From: Janthinobacterium sp. FW305-129 | GTDB lineage: Bacteria; Pseudomonadota; Gammaproteobacteria; Burkholderiales; Burkholderiaceae_D | Assembly: GCF_020858115.1 (NCBI RefSeq) | Contig: NZ_JACYMM010000007.1 | Span: 1-64,000 of the forward strand | Length of the DNA stretch: 64,000 nucleotides | Reading direction: 5' to 3' | Shown: one piece after another, positions 1 through 8,491 of the stretch | Numbering within the stretch: position 1 is the first letter of the stretch | How the letters are laid out: each line of letters begins with the position of its first letter | Notes under the pieces: model-generated | What the model was told of the DNA's origin: nothing | What the model saw: the letters and a program-made list of their open reading frames with translations, nothing else | Databases searched by the model: none | Position numbers and translations under genes: made by a program

Positions 1-72
1 TGATAGCTCAGTTGGTAGAGCGACGGACTGTTAATCCGCAGGTCCCTGGTTCGAGTCCAGGTCGGGGAGCCA
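1..72 (+). tRNA. tRNA-Asn (GTT), 5' end cut by window edge
   Basis: The D-arm (AGCTCAGTTGGTAGAG), the anticodon loop CTGTTAATC with anticodon GTT, the T-arm GGTTCGAGTCC and the encoded CCA end at 70-72 are all visible. The 3' acceptor strand TCGGGGA pairs with the visible 5' TGA; about four 5' bases lie before the window. A strong terminator follows 14 bases later. Confidence 0.95.
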
Positions 73-86
73 GAACAAGCAGTAGC

Positions 87-122
87 AAAGGGCCACGTGG
101 CAACACGTGGCCCTTTTGTTTT
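87..122 (+). terminator. Rho-independent terminator of the tRNA transcript
   Basis: A perfect 13-bp stem (87-99 with 104-116, core GGGCCACGTG/CACGTGGCCC) with a four-base GCAA loop runs into TTTTGTTTT. It is placed to end the tRNA transcript and is symmetric enough to stop the minus-strand gene as well. Confidence 0.85.
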
Positions 123-224
123 GCGCGCGCGGTTTCCCGTTCACGCCATCCAAGCTTTCAGTGCCTTAACCACGTGCGCGATGCCGGTCTGCTGGTGGCG
201 GGGGTACGCGCAGTGTTTCCCGGA

Positions 225-608
225 TCAGGGATCGACAAATACGTCGAAACGCACCTTGAGCGGGCTGCCCCAGGAGATTTCCACCCAGGCCCGGAAGCCG
301 CCGTTGTACGGCGCGATGTTGTACACGGCCATGCGGGCGGCGCCGATGAAGCGGTCCTGGGGCGTGGCGGCATACTCGCTGATGTTAAGAAAGACGCGCG
401 AATTGGCCTTCACATTGGCATTGACGAAGTTGACCGAAGGATGCACGCCATTGGCCGTCCACGTGTAGTATGTGGTGAAGGCAGCGGGGCTCAGGTTCAA
501 GTCCTGTGCGGCCGCGCCCTGGGCGCTTTGGCCTTCCTGTTCCGTCGGCGCATCGGTTTCTTCCAGTGCCAGGTTGCTGCCCGTGCGATGTTCTACTTTC
601 ATTTCCAT
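225..608 (-). CDS. small conserved-looking protein of unknown function
   Basis: 127 codons from an ATG at 608 that has AGGAGT five bases upstream (614-619); a longer in-frame start exists at 659 but lacks such a site. There is no signal peptide and no membrane segment. The first third is acidic and Gln/Glu/Ala-rich and looks disordered; the rest, from about residue 40, is rich in aromatics and alternating hydrophobics (motifs such as TTYYTWTANG, RMAVYNIAPYNGGF, WVEISWG, VRFDVFVDP), suggesting a small beta-sandwich. I do not recognise a named family. It stands alone between the tRNA terminator and a divergent hydrolase gene. Its upstream region carries a TTTGCG-TTGA-CGCAAA palindrome that recurs in the T6SS promoter region, so co-regulation with the T6SS is possible but unproven. 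Confidence 0.7.
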   Translation of the reverse strand: MEMKVEHRTGSNLALEETDAPTEQEGQSAQGAAAQDLNLSPAAFTTYYTWTANGVHPSVNFVNANVKANSRVFLNISEYAATPQDRFIGAARMAVYNIAPYNGGFRAWVEISWGSPLKVRFDVFVDP

Positions 609-944
609 GATGTACTCCTGATCGATAGTTTGGACGCCGCGCCTGACGTCGTGCGGCAAGACGCCCTATCTGTTGCCGTGACGGCCAGTGTCACGTCTAG
701 GCTGATAAGGTAGCCGTCTGCTCCGAGGGAGGAGAAGCCAATTCTAGGCCCGCGCCGTGGCGAAAAGGGGCGCCAGGGCGGGGAAAAACAGCGGGTATTT
801 GCGTTGACGCAAACAGCGTGCGGACAGCGGCTTGCAAATTTTCCAGGCGGCTATTTTTCCGTGTACGACGAGCATGCTCTTGCGGACGATGGCACAATAG
901 GCCAGCCTGTCCTGCCGATGCGGAACCCGTTGCGAGCCTAGCCC
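609..944. other. 336-bp divergent intergenic region
   Basis: This lies between the start of the unknown protein on the minus strand (608) and the alpha/beta hydrolase start (945). It holds the AGGAGT site of the former, a GAGGGAGGAG purine run near 726-735 with no ORF behind it, and a perfect palindrome at 798-813. I see no convincing -35/-10 pair and no RNA gene. Confidence 0.4.
798..813. promoter_or_regulatory. palindrome TTTGCG-TTGA-CGCAAA, possible operator
   Basis: A perfect 6-4-6 inverted repeat in the divergent intergenic region. A near-identical palindrome (CTTGCG-TTGG-CGCAAA) is at 12262-12277 upstream of tssJ. The spacing fits a dimeric helix-turn-helix regulator, but no regulator gene lies next to either copy. 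Confidence 0.35.
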
Positions 945-1739
945 ATGCCGATACTGAACCTGAGCGCCGAAACCGATATCTATTACGAACTGATCGACGG
1001 CGACCCCGCCAAGCCCTGCCTGGTATTCCTGCACGAGGGGCTCGGCTGCTGCGCGATGTGGAAAGATTTCCCCGCGCAGCTGTGCCAGGCGACGGGTTGC
1101 CGCGGCTTGCTGTATGACCGCCACGGCTATGGGCAGTCGTCGCCGCTGGCGGCGCGGCGCCAGCTCCATTATTTGCACGACTACGCGCTGTGCGAGCTGC
1201 CGCAGGTGCTCGCCGCACTGCTGCCGGGGCAGGATCACTTTCTCATCGGCCATTCCGATGGCGGCAGCATCGCCCTGATCTATGCGGCGCAGCAGCCGCC
1301 GCGCTTGCGCGGCCTCATTACCGAGGCGGCGCACGTGTTTGTCGAGGGCATCACGCTCGATGGCATCCGCGTGGCGGACGCGGCGTTTGGCGCGGGCAAG
1401 CTGCGCGCGCTGGCGAAATACCATGGCGACAAGACGGCAACCATCTTCAAGGCCTGGGCGGATACCTGGCTCAGCTATGGTTTCCAGTTCTGGAACATCG
1501 AGTACCTGCTGCCTTCCGTCGAATGCCCGGCGCTGGTGGTGCAGGGCAGCGAGGACCAGTACGGCAGCGCCGCCCAGGTCGACACGATCGTGGCGCAGGC
1601 CCTCAACGCCGTGCCCGCCATCGTCGAGCAATGCGGCCATACGCCGCATCAGGAGCAGCCGCAGGCGTTGCTGGCGCTGATGGAAGGCTTTTTGCAAGGC
1701 CGCATGGACGCGGCCGCCCACCCGAAAAACCCAGGATAG
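945..1739 (+). CDS. alpha/beta hydrolase
   Basis: 264 residues, a usual length for single-domain alpha/beta hydrolases. The nucleophile elbow GHSDGG is at residues 102-107 (Ser104), the acid is likely Asp204 in GSEDQYG, and the histidine is His232 in CGHTPHQE. The oxyanion-hole HEGLG motif follows the first strands (residues 30-34), and DRHGYGQS is the usual loop after strand 4. There is no signal peptide, so it should act in the cytoplasm. The substrate cannot be read from the sequence; relatives include lactonases and haloperoxidase-like esterases. It stands alone, convergent with the next minus-strand gene. The ribosome site before the ATG is weak. Confidence 0.85.
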   Translation: MPILNLSAETDIYYELIDGDPAKPCLVFLHEGLGCCAMWKDFPAQLCQATGCRGLLYDRHGYGQSSPLAARRQLHYLHDYALCELPQVLAALLPGQDHFLIGHSDGGSIALIYAAQQPPRLRGLITEAAHVFVEGITLDGIRVADAAFGAGKLRALAKYHGDKTATIFKAWADTWLSYGFQFWNIEYLLPSVECPALVVQGSEDQYGSAAQVDTIVAQALNAVPAIVEQCGHTPHQEQPQALLALMEGFLQGRMDAAAHPKNPG

Positions 1740-1797
1740 ACCCTGGTATGGATCACCCGCGACAAGCGCGCCTGAGCTTCCATGCGGCGCGTCAGCC

Positions 1798-2478
1798 TCA
1801 ATGGCAGGCGGGATCGCTGTCCCAGAGGCCCGAGCAGATGCGCGAGCGGCACAGCATGCCTTCGATCAGGCCCAGCTGCTGACAGCGGCGCAACAGCTCA
1901 GCCGTTTCTTCTTCCTGTTGGCGCAGCACCACGTCGCGCACGGGCGGCGCCGTGCCTTCCTGCCGGTGCGCATGCGCCACCATCGCCGTCAGCAAGGCGA
2001 CGTCGCTGTCGCCGGGCGCGCCAGCCGGTTTTGCTCCGTGTGGACGGGCGGCGGCCTGGCGTACGGGCGGCGGCGTCTTGTGCGGGACGCTTGCTGTCGC
2101 GGCGGCCGCCACAGGCAAGGGCGGTCCCGCCGTATTGACGATGGTGGCCGCTTGCGCCGCGTGCGGGGGCACCGTTGGCGCGGATGGCGCCGGCACTGCG
2201 GGCGCCGCCGTGGCCGTGACGGGTGCCGGCGGCAGGAAGCTGGCCTCCGTGTAGTAAGCGAGTACGGCCGTGATCAGCACCGCCAGGCACAGCACGCCGG
2301 CGGCCCCGTGCCGCCAGCCAGGGCGCCAGCGCAGGGCGGGCCGGACAGCGGGCGCGGCGACGCCGTGTTCGAGCTGCGACAGGATGCCCTTGCTGTCGCA
2401 TGGCGCACCGGCCGTGCCGGCCTTGCTCAGCAGGTTGGGACCGCGTGCCTGGCCATCTCCGGTTTTCAATAAAGACAA
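1798..2478 (-). CDS. single-pass membrane protein of unknown function
   Basis: No ATG opens this frame. The likely start is a TTG at 2478, because a near-perfect Shine-Dalgarno GGAGGTGAT sits seven bases before it (2490-2482); another TTG at 2502 has none. The protein is about 226 residues: a short cytoplasmic N-terminus, one transmembrane helix near residues 60-75 (AAGVLCLAVLITAVLAYY), a Pro/Ala-rich stretch, then a Cys-containing helical C-terminus (LLTAMVAHAHRQ, ELLRRCQQLG, paired Cys in the last 25 residues) predicted to lie in the periplasm. I do not recognise a family. It is next to the T6SS locus but divergent from it, so a secretion role is only a guess. Confidence 0.65.
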   Translation of the reverse strand: MSLLKTGDGQARGPNLLSKAGTAGAPCDSKGILSQLEHGVAAPAVRPALRWRPGWRHGAAGVLCLAVLITAVLAYYTEASFLPPAPVTATAAPAVPAPSAPTVPPHAAQAATIVNTAGPPLPVAAAATASVPHKTPPPVRQAAARPHGAKPAGAPGDSDVALLTAMVAHAHRQEGTAPPVRDVVLRQQEEETAELLRRCQQLGLIEGMLCRSRICSGLWDSDPACH

Positions 2479-2617
2479 AATATCACCTCCGCAGTGGATC
2501 AAACTCGACTGACCTTGATGTAAACCGCGCTCATGCGGGCCGCGGGCGCCTACGATCTAGCGATACCGCCGAGCAATTGCTTGCCCGGCCCTGGCTATTC
2601 CCCTTATGGAGCGCCCC

Positions 2618-3457
2618 ATGTTCGTCGCCCTGATCCTGATGTATTTCCTGCTCGCCTGTTTTGCCTGCTGGCTGCTGCTGTTTCCCGGCGGCCGCGCCAT
2701 CGTGCTGCATACGCTCGTCAACCTGGGCTGGCGCATGCAGCGGCGCGCGCAGGGGCTGCAGCGGGGTGGCGGCGCGCAATGGCAGCGCGTGCAGCGGCAC
2801 ACGGGCTCGGGCATGGCGCGCGCCTGGCAGCTGCTGCGGCGGCATCGCTGGCTGAGCCTGGCAGGCAGCGTGCTGGTCATCGTGCCGCCGCTGCTGGCCT
2901 GGCTGTCCAGCGACCGCATCGCCCTGCGCGGCTATGCCGACCAGCAACATGCGATCAATGACCAGGTCAGCGACTTGCTGAAAGGCGAGCAGCTGGTACC
3001 GCCGCCCGCCTTGCCGCCGCTGCTGTTTTCCACGGCGGAAGTGACGCAGCTGCGTCCGCTGTTGGGCGGCGCCAGCCGCAACTGGCAATTGCTCGACCAT
3101 GATTACGCGCAGCGTTTGCTGCTGGTCTTCAAGATCATGAAGGAGGTGCATGGCTACGACATGGTCTTGCTGGAAGGCTACCGCAGTCCCGCGCGCCAGG
3201 ATCAATTGGCGGCGGCCGGCCCCAACGTGACGAACGCCAGGGCGTTTCAAAGCTATCACCAGTACGGCCTGGCCGCCGATTGCGCATTCATGCATGAAGG
3301 AAAGCTCATCATTTCTGAAAAAAATGCCTGGGCCATGCGCGGCTACCGTTTATATGGCGTGACGGCCGAATCGGTGGGCCTGCGCTGGGGCGGGCGCTGG
3401 ACCATGATGGATTTTGGCCACACGGAATTGCCGCAACCGCGCGTGCTGGGCAAGTAA
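2618..3457 (+). CDS. M15-type peptidoglycan peptidase of the T6SS locus (TagX/VanY-like)
   Basis: 279 residues from the ATG at 2618, which has GGAG six bases upstream; an ATG four codons earlier has no such site. The N-terminus holds one membrane helix (about residues 2-22) and a second near 78-96, followed by a periplasmic domain. That domain carries the M15 zinc signature: EGYRSPARQ, then SYHQYGLAAD (His214, Asp221) and DFGHTEL (His268). Members of this family cleave stem peptides of peptidoglycan. The gene lies directly upstream of tssM, as M15 peptidases such as Acinetobacter TagX do in other T6SS loci, where they are thought to open the wall for the membrane complex. That role is inferred from position and family. 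Confidence 0.85.
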   Translation: MFVALILMYFLLACFACWLLLFPGGRAIVLHTLVNLGWRMQRRAQGLQRGGGAQWQRVQRHTGSGMARAWQLLRRHRWLSLAGSVLVIVPPLLAWLSSDRIALRGYADQQHAINDQVSDLLKGEQLVPPPALPPLLFSTAEVTQLRPLLGGASRNWQLLDHDYAQRLLLVFKIMKEVHGYDMVLLEGYRSPARQDQLAAAGPNVTNARAFQSYHQYGLAADCAFMHEGKLIISEKNAWAMRGYRLYGVTAESVGLRWGGRWTMMDFGHTELPQPRVLGK

Positions 3458-3674
3458 GCCGCGCCAGCCATTCTAGCGCCGCGCCGCGGCCGGATTTTCA
3501 CAGCTGCAAGCTTGCTTGCGCAGCGTCAATGGCATGCCGGCACCTGCGGCACGCTGGCGCCGGGTACTTGTCATATGTCAACAAAGGCGTGCCGCATTGC
3601 TGTCAGGATGGGTCGAGTCCGCCTTGCTGCGCGGCGGCGTTCCTCCTGCTTTGCGACCTCACTCTGGGCTCATC

Positions 3675-6600
3675 ATGCTGCGACGACTCTGGCATTTCCT
3701 CACCGACAGCCGCAATCTGACCATCTTCGGCTTCGTGGCGCTGGCCGTGTTCCTGTACCTGGGCGCCGAAGTGCTGGAAGTGGCGCTGATCTGGGCGCTG
3801 GCCTTGCTGCTGCTGGCCTTTGTCACGTGGCTGGGCCTGTGGCTGTGGCGCCGGCGCCGCGCGCGGCGCGATGCGCAGGCGCTGGGACAGGCCATCCTCA
3901 ACGAGGCCGAGATCGCCGCCGCGCAAGCGGCCTCGGCATCGACGGCCAGCAACACGCAGCATGGCGAACTCGACGCCGTGCGCACGGGCATGCAGGCCGC
4001 TATCGAGACCATCAAGACGTCCAAGCTGGGCCTCAAATCGGGCGCCGCGGCCCTGTACGAATTGCCGTGGTACATGATCATCGGCAATCCGGCGGCCGGC
4101 AAGAGCAGTGCCATCCTGCATTCGGGCCTGCAATTTCCCTTCGCCGACGGCAAGATCGTGCAAGGCGTGGGCGGCACGCGCAACTGCGACTGGTTTTTCA
4201 CCACGGACGGCATCGTGCTCGACACGGCGGGACGTTATTCCGTCGTCGACGAGCACCGCGGCGAGTGGTTCGGCTTTCTCGACCTGCTGAAAAAATACCG
4301 GCGCAAGGCGCCCATCAACGGCATCCTCATCGCCGTCAGCATCGCCGAATTGAAAGGTGATCCCGATGTCGGCATGCAACTGGCGCGCAGCCTGCGCAAG
4401 CGCGTGCAAGACGTCATCGAGCGCCTGGAAGTGTTCGCGCCCCTGTACATCGTGTTTACCAAGGCGGACCTGATCTCGGGCTTCACGGATTTCTTTGCGG
4501 ATGCCGAGCGCAGCGAGCGCGAGCGCGTCTGGGGCGCCACCATGCCCTACCAGCGCAAGCTGCCCACGGCCGACTTGCTGAGTTTTTTCGACCAGAGCTT
4601 CGATGAATTGCACGACGGCTTGACGGAGCTGAGCCTGGCCAACATGGCGCACCGGCAACGCAAGACGATGGCGCCCGGCGTGTTTACGTTTCCGCTGGAA
4701 TTTGCCGCCATCAAGCCGGCCCTGCGCGCCTTCATCGCTACCCTGTTCGAGGAAAATCCGTTCCAGTTCCAGCCCGTCTTCCGCGGCTTTTACTTTACCA
4801 GCGCGCTGCAGGAGGGCGAGCCCGTCAGTGCCTCTTCGCAGCAGGTGGCGCGCCGCTTCGACCTGGCCTTCGCGCCGGCCCCGGCCGCCGTGCCATCGGG
4901 CGCGCGCCAGCATGGCTATTTCCTGCTGGAACTGTTCCGCAAGGTGATTTTTGCCGACAAGCACCTGGTGGCCAACTATGCCAACCGCGCCAGGCTGCGC
5001 TTCAAATATGCCGTGTTCTTTGCCGCCACCGTCTCGCTGGGCGCCTGTCTGGGCGGCTGGAGCTGGTCCTACCTGGGCAACCGGCAACTGGTGGCGAATG
5101 TGGAAGCCGATCTGAATAAAGTGGTGAAGCTGCAAGAGAAACGGCTGGATTTGCAGTCGCGCCTGGAAGCACTCGAGATCTTGCAGGACCGCATCGAGCA
5201 GCTGGAAGCGTACCGGGAACAAAGGCCGTGGTCCTTGCGCCTGGGCCTGTACCAGGGAGACTTACTGGAGCGCAAGCTGCGCGAGGAATATTTTGCCGGC
5301 GCGCGCCAGGTCATGCTGGCCCCCGTGGCGGGCGCGCTGGAAGCCTTGCTGTACGAAATGAACGCCAGCGCCGACCAGCTGCAGCCCACGGCGCGCACGC
5401 CGCAGACGCCGGCCGCCGCGCCCGCAGCATCTTCCGCCGCGCCGCGCAGCGTGCAGTACCAGGCGGCCAGCGCGACGAATGTGGAAGACGCCTACAACGC
5501 GCTGAAAACCTATCTGATGCTGGCCGACAAGACGCATGCCGAGAGCAGTCACCTGAACGACCAGCTGACGCGTTTCTGGCGCGGCTGGCTGGAGGGCAAC
5601 CGGGGCGCCATGCCGCGCGAACAGATGATACGCAGCGCCGAACGGCTGCTGACGTTTTACCTGGCGCAGATCGGCGACCCGTCCTGGCCGCGCATCGAGC
5701 AAAAGCTGGCGCTGGTCGACCAGGCGCGCGAAAACCTGCGCCGCGTGGTGCGCGGCATGCCGGCGCGCGAACGCGTGTATGCCGACATCAAGGCGCGCGC
5801 TTCGACGCGCTTTCCCGGCATGACGGTGGCGCGCATCGTCGGCGAACAGGATCAGGCGCTGCTGGCGGGCAGCTATGCCGTCTCCGGCGCCTTTACGCGC
5901 CAGGCGTGGGAAAAGTTCGTCGAGGGCGCGTTTCGCGATGCCGCCAACCGCGAGCTGCAAAGCGCCGACTGGGTGCTGAAAAGCGCTTCCACCGACGACC
6001 TGACCCTGGAAGGCAGCCCGGAGCAGATCGAGAAAAACCTGGTGGCCATGTACAAGGCCGACTACGCGCGCGAGTGGCAAAAATTCGTGCAGGGCGTCGC
6101 CGTCGCCGACCTGAAGGGTTTTGACGGCGCCGTGCAGGCCATGAACCGCCTGGGCGACCCGCAGTCGTCGCCGATCGCCAGGCTGCTGACGAGCATCTAC
6201 GAGGAAACCTCGTGGGACAATCCGGCGCTGCAAAATGCGCAGCTGCGCAAGGCCGAGCGGGGCATCATCGCCTGGTTCAAGGAAACCGTGCTGCGCCGCG
6301 CGCCGTCGCAGCTGACGGCCAATCCCGGCCTCAATGCGCAGATCGACCCGGCCCGCCTCGATAAACCGATGGGCCCCGTGGGACGCGAATTTGCCGGCGT
6401 GGGCAAGCTGGTGGCGGCCAGGGACAACAATGCGTCCTTGATGCGCGCCTACCTGGAGGCGCTGTCGAAACTGCGCAGCCGCCTGAACCAGCTGAAGAAC
6501 CAGGGCGACGCGGGGCCGGGTGCGCGCCAGTTCATGCAGCAGACGCTGGAAGGCAGCGGTTCCGAACTGGCCGATGCCCTGAAACTGGTCGACGAGCAGC

Positions 6601-7505
6601 TGCTCACGGGGATGAGCGACGCGCAGAAGCAGGCCATACGCCCCATCCTCGTGCGCCCGCTGATGCAGACCTTTGCCGTCATCGTCGCGCCGGCCGAACT
6701 CGATATCAACAAGACCTGGGCGGCGCAGGTGTATGAGCCGTTCCAGAAATCGCTGGCCAACAAATATCCGTTTGCCCCAAGCGCGCGCATCGAGGCGAGC
6801 AACCTGGAGATCGGCCAGTTCTTCGGCCCGGAAGGCCTGGTGGCGAAATTCGTCACGACGTCCATGGGCCCCCTGGTGGTGCGGCGCGGCGACGTGCTGG
6901 CGCCGCGTACCTGGGCCGACATGGGCATCAGCCTGTCGCCGCAGGTGGTGGCGCGCTTCCCCGGCTGGATCGCGCCGCTGGGCGCGGGCGGCGTGGCGGC
7001 CACGTCGACGGCGGCGCAAACCGTGTTCCAGATCCAGCCGTCGCCCGCGCCGGGCACCCTGGAATACACGGTGGAGATCGACGGCCAGCAGCTGCGCTAC
7101 CGCAACACGCCGGCGCAGTGGACGAACATGGTGCATCCGGGTCCGCAGGGCGCGGCGGGCATGCAGGGGGCGCGCATCACGGCCGTCACCTTCGACGGGC
7201 GCACGGTGGAACTGTTCAACGAGCCGGGGCAGTTCGGCCTGAAGCGCATGATCGATGCGGCGAGCAAAAAGCGCAAGGATGGCGGCGTGTTCGAACTGCG
7301 CTGGGCGCGCGGCGAGGTGGCCGTGGCAGTCGACCTGAAAATCACCAGCAGCGCCGAAACGACGGCGACGGGCGCCGGTGCCGCCGCTGCGGTGCAGGAG
7401 CAGGGCTTTCGCGGCATGCAGCTGCCCGAGACCATCGTGGGGGCTGCCGCGCCCGCGCCGGCCATTGCCGCCGTCGCCGCAGCCGCAGCGGGAGTGTCGC
7501 CATGA
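3675..7505 (+). CDS. tssM: T6SS membrane core protein TssM (IcmF)
   Basis: 1276 residues when started at the ATG at 3675, giving the usual N-terminal membrane anchor (LTIFGFVALAVFLYLG, then LIWALALLLLAFVTWLG); the 53-residue extension from 3516 is not membrane-like. A Walker A motif GNPAAGKSS is at residues 137-145 and a VLDTAGRY switch-like motif follows, so the cytoplasmic NTPase domain looks intact. A third membrane helix is near residues 443-465. The remainder is periplasmic: the IcmF-related region and a C-terminal beta domain that contacts the TssJ lipoprotein. With TssL and TssJ it forms the trans-envelope complex. Its stop overlaps the tagF start (ATGA), so the two are translationally coupled. 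Confidence 0.97.
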   Translation: MLRRLWHFLTDSRNLTIFGFVALAVFLYLGAEVLEVALIWALALLLLAFVTWLGLWLWRRRRARRDAQALGQAILNEAEIAAAQAASASTASNTQHGELDAVRTGMQAAIETIKTSKLGLKSGAAALYELPWYMIIGNPAAGKSSAILHSGLQFPFADGKIVQGVGGTRNCDWFFTTDGIVLDTAGRYSVVDEHRGEWFGFLDLLKKYRRKAPINGILIAVSIAELKGDPDVGMQLARSLRKRVQDVIERLEVFAPLYIVFTKADLISGFTDFFADAERSERERVWGATMPYQRKLPTADLLSFFDQSFDELHDGLTELSLANMAHRQRKTMAPGVFTFPLEFAAIKPALRAFIATLFEENPFQFQPVFRGFYFTSALQEGEPVSASSQQVARRFDLAFAPAPAAVPSGARQHGYFLLELFRKVIFADKHLVANYANRARLRFKYAVFFAATVSLGACLGGWSWSYLGNRQLVANVEADLNKVVKLQEKRLDLQSRLEALEILQDRIEQLEAYREQRPWSLRLGLYQGDLLERKLREEYFAGARQVMLAPVAGALEALLYEMNASADQLQPTARTPQTPAAAPAASSAAPRSVQYQAASATNVEDAYNALKTYLMLADKTHAESSHLNDQLTRFWRGWLEGNRGAMPREQMIRSAERLLTFYLAQIGDPSWPRIEQKLALVDQARENLRRVVRGMPARERVYADIKARASTRFPGMTVARIVGEQDQALLAGSYAVSGAFTRQAWEKFVEGAFRDAANRELQSADWVLKSASTDDLTLEGSPEQIEKNLVAMYKADYAREWQKFVQGVAVADLKGFDGAVQAMNRLGDPQSSPIARLLTSIYEETSWDNPALQNAQLRKAERGIIAWFKETVLRRAPSQLTANPGLNAQIDPARLDKPMGPVGREFAGVGKLVAARDNNASLMRAYLEALSKLRSRLNQLKNQGDAGPGARQFMQQTLEGSGSELADALKLVDEQLLTGMSDAQKQAIRPILVRPLMQTFAVIVAPAELDINKTWAAQVYEPFQKSLANKYPFAPSARIEASNLEIGQFFGPEGLVAKFVTTSMGPLVVRRGDVLAPRTWADMGISLSPQVVARFPGWIAPLGAGGVAATSTAAQTVFQIQPSPAPGTLEYTVEIDGQQLRYRNTPAQWTNMVHPGPQGAAGMQGARITAVTFDGRTVELFNEPGQFGLKRMIDAASKKRKDGGVFELRWARGEVAVAVDLKITSSAETTATGAGAAAAVQEQGFRGMQLPETIVGAAAPAPAIAAVAAAAAGVSP

Positions 7506-8482
7506 TGCGCGCGCCACAGCAGGTGCGCCTCGGCTACTTCGGCAAGATCCCCGCGCGCGGCGATTTCATCAAGGCTTGCGACAATCACGCGCTGGTGCAG
7601 CTGCTCGACGACTGGCTGGCGCAGGTCATGACTGCGCTGACGGTGGAACCGCGCTGGAAGCTCAATTACGACGCCTTGCCGCCGCTGCGCTTTGCCTTCG
7701 TCGGCACGCGCAGCCGGCGCGCCATCGCCGGGCGCCTGGAGGCGAGCAACGACCAGTCGCAGCGGCGCTTTCCCTTCATGGCCATGGGCGCGCTGGAAGT
7801 CGACGATGCCGAAGCTTTTGTCGGCTGCAGCCCGCTGGCGCTGGCGCCCCTGTGGCAGCGCGTGGAGCAGCTGTCGCAGGGCATCGTGGCCAGCGCCGAG
7901 CCGGGGCCGGCGCTGCTGGCGCTGGCCGGCAACGTGGTGGAAATCGAACCGGCCGCGCCGTGCCACGCGGCGCGGCTGGCCGCCTTCCTGCAGGCGCAGA
8001 CCGTGCATGGGCTGCAAGCGATGCTGGCCTCGCCCGCCTTCCCCGTGACGGTGCGCGAACTGCTGCTGGGCCTGGGCCTGCTGCTGCGGCCGGTGCGCCA
8101 GAGCGGTTTGCCGCGCCTGGAGAAAAGCCTGGTGCTGCCGCTGCCGCAAGAGGCGCCGCTGCGCGAGCTGGTGGCCAGCTTCTGGCTGCACCTGATCGCG
8201 CCTTTCCTGCGCCAGGCCGATTTCGAACTGGCGCTGTTCTTTTCCCGCTTCGACGAGGCGCCCGTGCTGGTGATCGGCTTTTGCGGCGCCGACCCGCACG
8301 GCTTGCGCGCGCTGATCGATCCGCAGGCGGGCAGCGAACGGCTGATCGTCTTCGACCAGCTCGACTGGGTCGAAGAGCAGCTGGGAAGCGATGCGGCGCT
8401 GCGCCGGTTTTCCGCCTGCCTGCAGCAGGAACAGCTGTCGCTGCGCTCGGCCTGCGCCATGTTCATGGATACCTTTGCCTGA
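7502..8482 (+). CDS. tagF: T6SS accessory protein TagF
   Basis: 326 residues from the ATG overlapping the tssM stop (a second ATG follows at once). The N-terminus has the family signature (LGYFGKIPARGDFIK, WLAQVM, RFPFMAMGAL). TagF proteins are cytoplasmic; in Pseudomonas TagF represses T6SS assembly post-translationally by acting on the Fha scaffold. No fha, ppkA or pppA gene is in this window, so how it acts here is unclear. The residues after about 190 are Leu/Ala-rich and less typical, but the reading frame is intact. Confidence 0.92.
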   Translation: MMRAPQQVRLGYFGKIPARGDFIKACDNHALVQLLDDWLAQVMTALTVEPRWKLNYDALPPLRFAFVGTRSRRAIAGRLEASNDQSQRRFPFMAMGALEVDDAEAFVGCSPLALAPLWQRVEQLSQGIVASAEPGPALLALAGNVVEIEPAAPCHAARLAAFLQAQTVHGLQAMLASPAFPVTVRELLLGLGLLLRPVRQSGLPRLEKSLVLPLPQEAPLRELVASFWLHLIAPFLRQADFELALFFSRFDEAPVLVIGFCGADPHGLRALIDPQAGSERLIVFDQLDWVEEQLGSDAALRRFSACLQQEQLSLRSACAMFMDTFA

Positions 8483-8491
8483 AGGATTGCG

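Noticed and set aside
3603-5222. Long minus-strand ORFs opposite tssM and other GC-rich genes
   Set aside because: His/Gln/Arg-rich products without motifs, wholly opposite well-supported genes; typical third-position GC shadows.
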